This document shows positions 3,946 to 8,587 of a stretch of DNA of 8,587 bases, one piece after another. The DNA lies in assembly GCA_946615525.1 (NCBI GenBank), contig CAMOHW010000030.1, positions 1 to 8,587 on the forward strand, written 5' to 3'. Numbering within the stretch: the stretch's first letter is position 1; each line of letters opens with the position of its first letter. The notes below the pieces were generated by a model that was given only the letters and a program-made list of their open reading frames with translations, did not search any database and was not told the origin of the DNA. A program made the position numbers and the translations under genes. The stretch is from an uncultured Clostridia bacterium (GTDB taxonomy: Bacteria; Bacillota; Clostridia; Oscillospirales; CAG-272).

Positions 3946-5205
3946 ATGAACCGCAAGGAATTGGTCGATTGGATCTGGCTTGCCGAAACCATTGGTCGTT
4001 CCGGCACCGTTTTTCGCAAACTGCTCTCCCGGTTTGATCACCCGAACGAACTGTACGCGGCGGATGAAGCCACCATTCGCAAGATCCCCAACCTGACCGA
4101 GCGGAATATTGCGGCGCTGTTGAACAAGGATCAAAGCGCGGCGGTCAAGATCCTGGACGATTGCGAGCGGCTGGGCATTTCGGTTGTACCCTATGTTGCA
4201 AAGGAATATCCGAACATTTTGCAGGAAATTTCCGATCCGCCCCCGCTTTTGTATGTTGCAGGGACCCTTCCGGACTTTGAAAATCGCTTTTGCGTTGCCA
4301 TGGTGGGCACACGCAAAATGAGCGAGGCGGGTATGCAGAACGCCTACCGACTTTCCTGGGAACTTTCCTCTGCAGGCGCGCTGATCATCAGCGGACTTGC
4401 CGAAGGGATCGACGGCGTTTGCGCGGTGGGTGCCATTCAAAGCGGTAAAAATACGGTTGCCGTTGTAGGGTGCGGGTTGGATATTGCCTATCCCATGCAC
4501 CACGGCAAACTGATGAGCCATATTGTCAAAACCGGAGGCGCCATTCTTTCGGAATATCCTCCCGGAACGCCGCCGACGCAGTATCATTTCCCGGTGCGCA
4601 CCCGCATCATCAGCGGGCTTTCCCAACTCGTTGTGGTTGTGGAAGCCGGAATGCTCAGCGGTTCGCTCATTACCGCGCGGGAAGCGTTTGCCCAGGGCAA
4701 AAAGGTGTTTACCATTCCGGCAGACCCCGAAACGCACTCGGCGGACGGAAACAACAAACTCCTGCAAGGCGGCGCACAGGTTATTTTGGAAAGCCGCGAT
4801 CTTATCGAGCGTTTCCGATATGTTTTTCAAAACAGACCGCTTGCAGAACGGATCAAACCGCTTCTCGGCGGAGCCGACCGGGCGGCATTGCGGGAATACG
4901 GCGTGATCGGGTTTGAGAATGTAGAATTACCGAAGCCCGCCTTTCCGAAAGCAACAAAAGAAAACACAAAAGCACCCGAACCAAAGAGCGAACCCAAAAC
5001 ACAGTCGGTCATTCCCGATGAGATCCTGCAATCGCTCGACAAAGTGCAACTCGCCGTCCTGGAGGCAATGCCGGACGACTGTCCCACCGTGCCCGAAAAG
5101 ATCCGGACCGAGTATTCGCTCGGCGAGGTCATGGCGGCGCTCACCGTTCTGGAGATCTTGGGCATTGTCCGCAAATTGCCCGGTTCCATGTATGGAAAAA
5201 CCTGA
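3946..5205 (+). CDS. dprA: DNA processing protein DprA (Smf)
   Basis: DprA binds incoming single-stranded DNA during natural transformation and loads RecA; it is also widespread in bacteria not known to be competent. The 419 residues show an N-terminal helical (SAM/HhH-like) region to about 80, the Rossmann-like core at about 90-285, a low-complexity linker with many Lys, Pro and Glu (about 330-355), and a C-terminal winged helix (about 356-415). Core motifs are GTRKMS (121-126), SGLAEGID (149-156), GCGLDIAYP (175-183), SEYPPGTPP (202-210), FPVRTR (215-220) and SGSLITA (238-244). Several usually conserved positions differ: GLARGID is GLAEGID, the following AH is AV, and RNR is RTR. The start at 3946 has AAGGGAGG just upstream. 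It follows the methyltransferase gene by 31 bases with no terminator between, and precedes topA as in Bacillus. Confidence 0.95.
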   Translation: MNRKELVDWIWLAETIGRSGTVFRKLLSRFDHPNELYAADEATIRKIPNLTERNIAALLNKDQSAAVKILDDCERLGISVVPYVAKEYPNILQEISDPPPLLYVAGTLPDFENRFCVAMVGTRKMSEAGMQNAYRLSWELSSAGALIISGLAEGIDGVCAVGAIQSGKNTVAVVGCGLDIAYPMHHGKLMSHIVKTGGAILSEYPPGTPPTQYHFPVRTRIISGLSQLVVVVEAGMLSGSLITAREAFAQGKKVFTIPADPETHSADGNNKLLQGGAQVILESRDLIERFRYVFQNRPLAERIKPLLGGADRAALREYGVIGFENVELPKPAFPKATKENTKAPEPKSEPKTQSVIPDEILQSLDKVQLAVLEAMPDDCPTVPEKIRTEYSLGEVMAALTVLEILGIVRKLPGSMYGKT

Positions 5206-5295
5206 AAAACAGCAAACTTTTCAACAGCAACATTTTTGAACGACGAATGAAATAAAGATTACGATAAGAGAACACGAGAGAAGAAAGGAACAACC

Positions 5296-7614
5296 ATGGC
5301 AAACAATCTGGTCATTGTGGAGTCCCCCTCCAAAGCACTTACAATCAAGGGGTATTTGGGAAGCAACTATAAAGTTATTGCTTCTGTCGGGCATGTGCGC
5401 GACCTTCCCAAAAGTTCGTTGGGGGTGGATATTGAAAACGGCTTTGCCGCACATTATATCAGCATTCGCGGCAAAGGCGACCTAATCAAAGAAATTAAGA
5501 AAGAGGCAAAGAACGCCGGCAAGATCTTTCTTGCAACCGACCCGGACCGCGAAGGAGAGGCCATTTCCTGGCACCTGGCGGCAACCTTGGGGATCCCGGT
5601 AGAAAAAACGCTGCGCATCTGCTTCAACGAGGTCACCAAAACCGCGGTTCGCGCGGCGATCAAAGCTCCACGCGCCATAGATATGAATCTGGTCAATTCC
5701 CAACAAACGCGTCGCATCATGGACCGTATCGTTGGTTATAAACTCAGCCCGTTGCTTTGGAAGAACGTCAAAAGCGGTTTGAGCGCCGGCAGAGTGCAGT
5801 CGGTCGCAGCGCGCATCATTGTGGAGCGCGAGGAAGAGATCCGCGCCTTCAATCCCGAGGAATACTGGACCATTGACGCGGTGCTTTCCACCGCCGAAGG
5901 CAAGAGCGTTCCGGTGCGTTTCTGGGGAACGGAAAAAGAAAAGATCCGCCTGACGAGCGAAGAGGAGACCATGAAGGTCGTTTCCGCCGTTGCGGGCAAA
6001 CCCTATTCGGTCGCGGCAGTCCGTCGCGCCACCAAGCATAAGTTGCCGGCACCGCCCTTTACCACTTCCACCATGCAACAGGAAGCGGTTCGCAAACTCG
6101 GCTTCCAGTCCCAGCGCATTATGAAGGTCGCACAGGAACTTTACGAAGGCGTCAACCTCGGCACCGAACTTGGCGGCACACAAGGTTTGATCACCTATAT
6201 GAGAACCGACTCGCTCCGCGTTTCCGAGGAAGCGCAGGAGAACGCAAGGGAATATATCCTCGGCAAATACGGCAAGGAATATTGCCCCGAAACCAAGCGC
6301 GTTTACCGCGCAAAAGCCGGCGCGCAGGATGCGCACGAGGCCATTCGCCCGGTTCGCGTCGATCTGGAACCGCAAAAGGTTCGCCGCGCGCTGACGAGCG
6401 ATCAGTATAAACTTTACAAACTCATTTGGGAGCGGTTTATCGCAAGCCAAATGGAGTCTGCCACGCTGGAAACGGTCACGGCAGATTTCTCCTGCGAGAA
6501 ATATTTGTTCCGCACCAGCGGCTATACCATTGCCTTCCAGGGCTATATGGCGGTTTACGAGGAGAGCGCGGAGGAACAGGTTGCTCCTGCCGACGATCTT
6601 ACCGAGGTCAAAAACATCTGTCTGCCCAACCTGGCAAAGGGACAGGAACTTACGGTAGGCGAAGTCAGCCCGGCAAAACACTTTACCGAGCCGCCTGTCC
6701 GCTATAACGACGCCTCGCTGATCAAGACCATGGAGGAGCAGGGGCTTGGTCGCCCCAGCACCTATGCCACCATCATTTCCACCATTTTGGCAAGAGGATA
6801 TGTCAAGCGCGAGGGCAAGGCCTTTGTGCCCACGCCCCTTGGGGAAGTGACCAACAAACTGATGAAAGAGTATTTCTCTTCGATCGTGGATTACAAGTTC
6901 ACCGCCGAGATGGAGAACGAGCTGGACGGCATTGAAAACGGTCAAGCGACCATGGACCGTGTTTTGGAAACCTTTTGGAAAGATTTTTCCACTCAGCTCA
7001 AAGACGCCGAGGAAAAGATCGGCGATAAGACCATTGAGATCCCGCCGGAAGAAACCGATATCATCTGCGAAAAATGCGGCAGCCGTATGGTAGTGCGCAA
7101 CGGGCGGTTCGGCAAATTTGCCGCCTGCCCCAACTATCCCGCCTGCCGGAACACCAAACCCCTGACGGCACAAAAACCGGAAGAGGAACCCGAAAAGGAA
7201 GAAAAAGAAGATAAGAAAGAAAAGAAACCGCCGCAGATCGTGCCGGATATGAAATGCGAAAAATGCGGTGCCGACCTGGTGCTCCGCACCGGCAAGTTCG
7301 GCAGTTTCTATGCTTGCGGTCGCTATCCGGAATGTGATTTCACCAAAGCAAGAATGCGCGATACCGGCATTCGCTGCCCCAAGTGCAACGCTCGTGTAGT
7401 GACCAAGTTTGGCAGAAAGCACACCATGTTTTATAGTTGCGAGCGCTATCCCGAATGCGATTTCTCGTCCTGGGATATGCCCACCACCGAGGTTTGCCCC
7501 AAGTGCGGCGGAATGCTCTTCCGCAAAAAAGGCAAAAACCTGCTGGTTTGCCATAACGAATCCTGCGGTTTCTCCCGCGAGGGTGAACCTGCCGCAAATG
7601 AATCGCAAAATTGA
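5296..7614 (+). CDS. topA: DNA topoisomerase I (type IA) with four C-terminal zinc fingers
   Basis: This enzyme relaxes negative supercoils by passing a strand through a transient single-strand break with a 5'-phosphotyrosine link. The 772 residues start with a TOPRIM domain containing ESPSKA (Glu9) and the acidic triad DPDRE (Asp82, Asp84, Glu86). The catalytic Tyr301 lies in ITYMRTDS, followed by [12 protein letters not shown] and [11 protein letters not shown] of the core. The C-terminal tail has four Cys4 zinc fingers: Cys591/594/611/617, 654/657/674/680, 694/697/715/721 and 734/737/752/757. A highly charged Glu/Lys linker (about 627-645) separates the first from the second. The start at 5296 has AAGGAAC about eight bases upstream. 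The 90-base gap after dprA has no terminator, so co-transcription is possible. The trmFO start follows the stop by only eight bases. Confidence 0.97.
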   Translation: MANNLVIVESPSKALTIKGYLGSNYKVIASVGHVRDLPKSSLGVDIENGFAAHYISIRGKGDLIKEIKKEAKNAGKIFLATDPDREGEAISWHLAATLGIPVEKTLRICFNEVTKTAVRAAIKAPRAIDMNLVNSQQTRRIMDRIVGYKLSPLLWKNVKSGLSAGRVQSVAARIIVEREEEIRAFNPEEYWTIDAVLSTAEGKSVPVRFWGTEKEKIRLTSEEETMKVVSAVAGKPYSVAAVRRATKHKLPAPPFTTSTMQQEAVRKLGFQSQRIMKVAQELYEGVNLGTELGGTQGLITYMRTDSLRVSEEAQENAREYILGKYGKEYCPETKRVYRAKAGAQDAHEAIRPVRVDLEPQKVRRALTSDQYKLYKLIWERFIASQMESATLETVTADFSCEKYLFRTSGYTIAFQGYMAVYEESAEEQVAPADDLTEVKNICLPNLAKGQELTVGEVSPAKHFTEPPVRYNDASLIKTMEEQGLGRPSTYATIISTILARGYVKREGKAFVPTPLGEVTNKLMKEYFSSIVDYKFTAEMENELDGIENGQATMDRVLETFWKDFSTQLKDAEEKIGDKTIEIPPEETDIICEKCGSRMVVRNGRFGKFAACPNYPACRNTKPLTAQKPEEEPEKEEKEDKKEKKPPQIVPDMKCEKCGADLVLRTGKFGSFYACGRYPECDFTKARMRDTGIRCPKCNARVVTKFGRKHTMFYSCERYPECDFSSWDMPTTEVCPKCGGMLFRKKGKNLLVCHNESCGFSREGEPAANESQN

Positions 7615-7622
7615 GCGCATCC

Positions 7623-8587
7623 ATGAAATCGATCACCGTTTACGGCGCCGGTCTTGCCGGATGTGAGGCGGCATGGCAGGCGGCAAAGCGCGGCGTTGCG
7701 GTCAAACTTGTGGAAATGAAGCCGCAAAAGATGACTCCGGCGCACCATACCGCCGGATTTGCCGAATTGGTTTGCTCCAACTCTCTGCGGTCGGATAGTC
7801 TTTCCAACGCGGTCGGGCTGCTCAAAGAGGAAATGCGCCGGCTCGGTTCGCTGGTTCTGGAAGCGGCGGATGTCACACGCGTTCCTGCCGGTTCGGCGCT
7901 GGCGGTTGATCGGGAAAAGTTTTCGGCGTATATCAGCGACCGCATCCGTTCTCATCCGCTCATTACGGTTGAGGAGCGCGAGGCGAAAAGCGTGGAGCCG
8001 GAAGAGATCAGCGTGATCGCCACCGGCCCTTTGACCAGCGACGCTATGGCAAATTACATTGCCGGAGACCTTGGCTGCCCCGGCTTGCATTTCTTTGACG
8101 CCGCCGCGCCCATTGTGGATTTTTCCACGGTGAATATGGAAATTGCCTATTTTGCCTCCCGCTACGGCAAAGGCGACGCGGATTACCTCAACTGCCCCAT
8201 GACCAAAGAGCAGTATGAAACCTTTTACGAAGCATTGATCTGCGCCGAGGAGGCACAGCTCAAAGAGTTTGATAAAAACTCACAAAAAGACCTCAAAGTA
8301 TTTGAAGGGTGTATGCCGGTGGAAGTCATGGCCAAACGCGGACGTGACACATTGCGCTACGGACCGCTCAAGCCGGTGGGACTGTGTGATCCGCGTACCG
8401 GAAAAGAGGCGTATGCCGTTGTGCAACTGCGCCGCGAGAACCGCGCGGGCACCATGTTCAATCTGGTCGGATTCCAAACGCACCTGACTTTTCCGGAACA
8501 GCGGCGGGTATTCCGGCTGATCCCCGGTTTGGAGAACGCCGAGTTTTTGCGTTACGGCGTTATGCACCGCAATACCTATCTTTCTTC
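7623..8587 (+). CDS. trmFO: Folate/FAD-dependent tRNA m5U54 methyltransferase TrmFO, cut by window edge
   Basis: TrmFO (formerly Gid) makes 5-methyluridine at position 54 of the tRNA T-loop using methylenetetrahydrofolate and reduced FAD, unlike SAM-dependent TrmA. The 321 visible residues begin with the dinucleotide-binding motif GAGLAG (8-13). They include [10 protein letters not shown] with Cys51 and [14 protein letters not shown] with Cys230, which correspond to the two functional cysteines known in the family. [26 protein letters not shown] and [16 protein letters not shown] are also family-typical, and the last residues, [12 protein letters not shown], are the conserved stretch before the C-terminal part. 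About 110-120 residues lie beyond the edge. The ATG at 7623 is eight bases after the topA stop, with no convincing Shine-Dalgarno in the gap, so translation is probably coupled to topA. The dprA-topA-trmFO order is that of Bacillus, where codV and clpQY follow. Confidence 0.97.
   Translation, partial: MKSITVYGAGLAGCEAAWQAAKRGVAVKLVEMKPQKMTPAHHTAGFAELVCSNSLRSDSLSNAVGLLKEEMRRLGSLVLEAADVTRVPAGSALAVDREKFSAYISDRIRSHPLITVEEREAKSVEPEEISVIATGPLTSDAMANYIAGDLGCPGLHFFDAAAPIVDFSTVNMEIAYFASRYGKGDADYLNCPMTKEQYETFYEALICAEEAQLKEFDKNSQKDLKVFEGCMPVEVMAKRGRDTLRYGPLKPVGLCDPRTGKEAYAVVQLRRENRAGTMFNLVGFQTHLTFPEQRRVFRLIPGLENAEFLRYGVMHRNTYLS

Noticed and set aside
5236..5265. Possible topA promoter TTGAAC with 18 bases to TACGAT
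   Set aside because: Only four of six matches in the -10, a long spacer and no TG extension, unlike the other promoters here. topA can be served by read-through from dprA.
5482..7620. Very long minus-strand open frame opposite topA (712 codons)
   Set aside because: It is the complement of a fully conserved topoisomerase I. Long antisense frames are common opposite genes with GC-biased third positions; its sequence is rich in Phe, Gly and His with no family resemblance.
1..8587. Mobile element, CRISPR array, toxin-antitoxin or defence island
   Set aside because: No transposase, integrase, direct-repeat array or defence-type gene is present; all space is filled by conserved housekeeping genes and short regulatory gaps.

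Overview
This window looks like core-genome chromosome from a member of the Bacillota, most likely an uncultured clostridium-like organism. Three things point there: an L20-type attenuator leader in front of infC-rpmI-rplT, the gene order dprA-topA-trmFO (as in Bacillus and its relatives), and SigA-type promoters that nearly all carry an extended -10 (TGn before the hexamer). No mobile element, CRISPR array, tRNA, rRNA or sign of horizontal transfer is visible.

Layout. Positions 1-1218 (minus strand) hold the N-terminal half of the ATP-dependent protease Lon, cut by the left edge. Positions 1219-1830 are an AT-rich divergent region of about 610 bases that is dense with signals: a lon promoter, a candidate structured small RNA of about 125 nt with its own promoter (minus strand), A-tracts plus a near-consensus promoter for the ribosomal operon, and the L20 leader with its attenuator terminator. 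Positions 1831-2964 (plus strand) hold infC, which starts at an AUU codon, then rpmI and rplT, closed by a strong terminator. Positions 3072-3914 encode a SpoU/TrmH-family RNA 2'-O-methyltransferase with a perfect-hexamer promoter embedded in its inter-domain linker. Then come dprA (3946-5205), topA (5296-7614) and the first three quarters of trmFO (7623 to the right edge).

How the genes work together. The centre of the window is translation machinery (IF3, L35, L20) under two probable feedback loops: L20 acting on the leader, and IF3 acting on its own non-AUG start. The flanks are RNA modification (TrmH-like, TrmFO), DNA processing and topology (DprA, TopA) and protein quality control (Lon).

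Most interesting item. The best candidate for something undescribed is the small RNA between lon and the infC promoter. Four helices fold on the minus strand; in three of them one pair is G-U on the minus strand but C-A on the plus strand. The predicted transcription start sits one base before the first helix, the 3' end runs into a U-tract, and an internal loop carries CCUCC, an anti-Shine-Dalgarno-like motif. I do not recognise the family. No search or folding program was run, so all structures are hand-derived.
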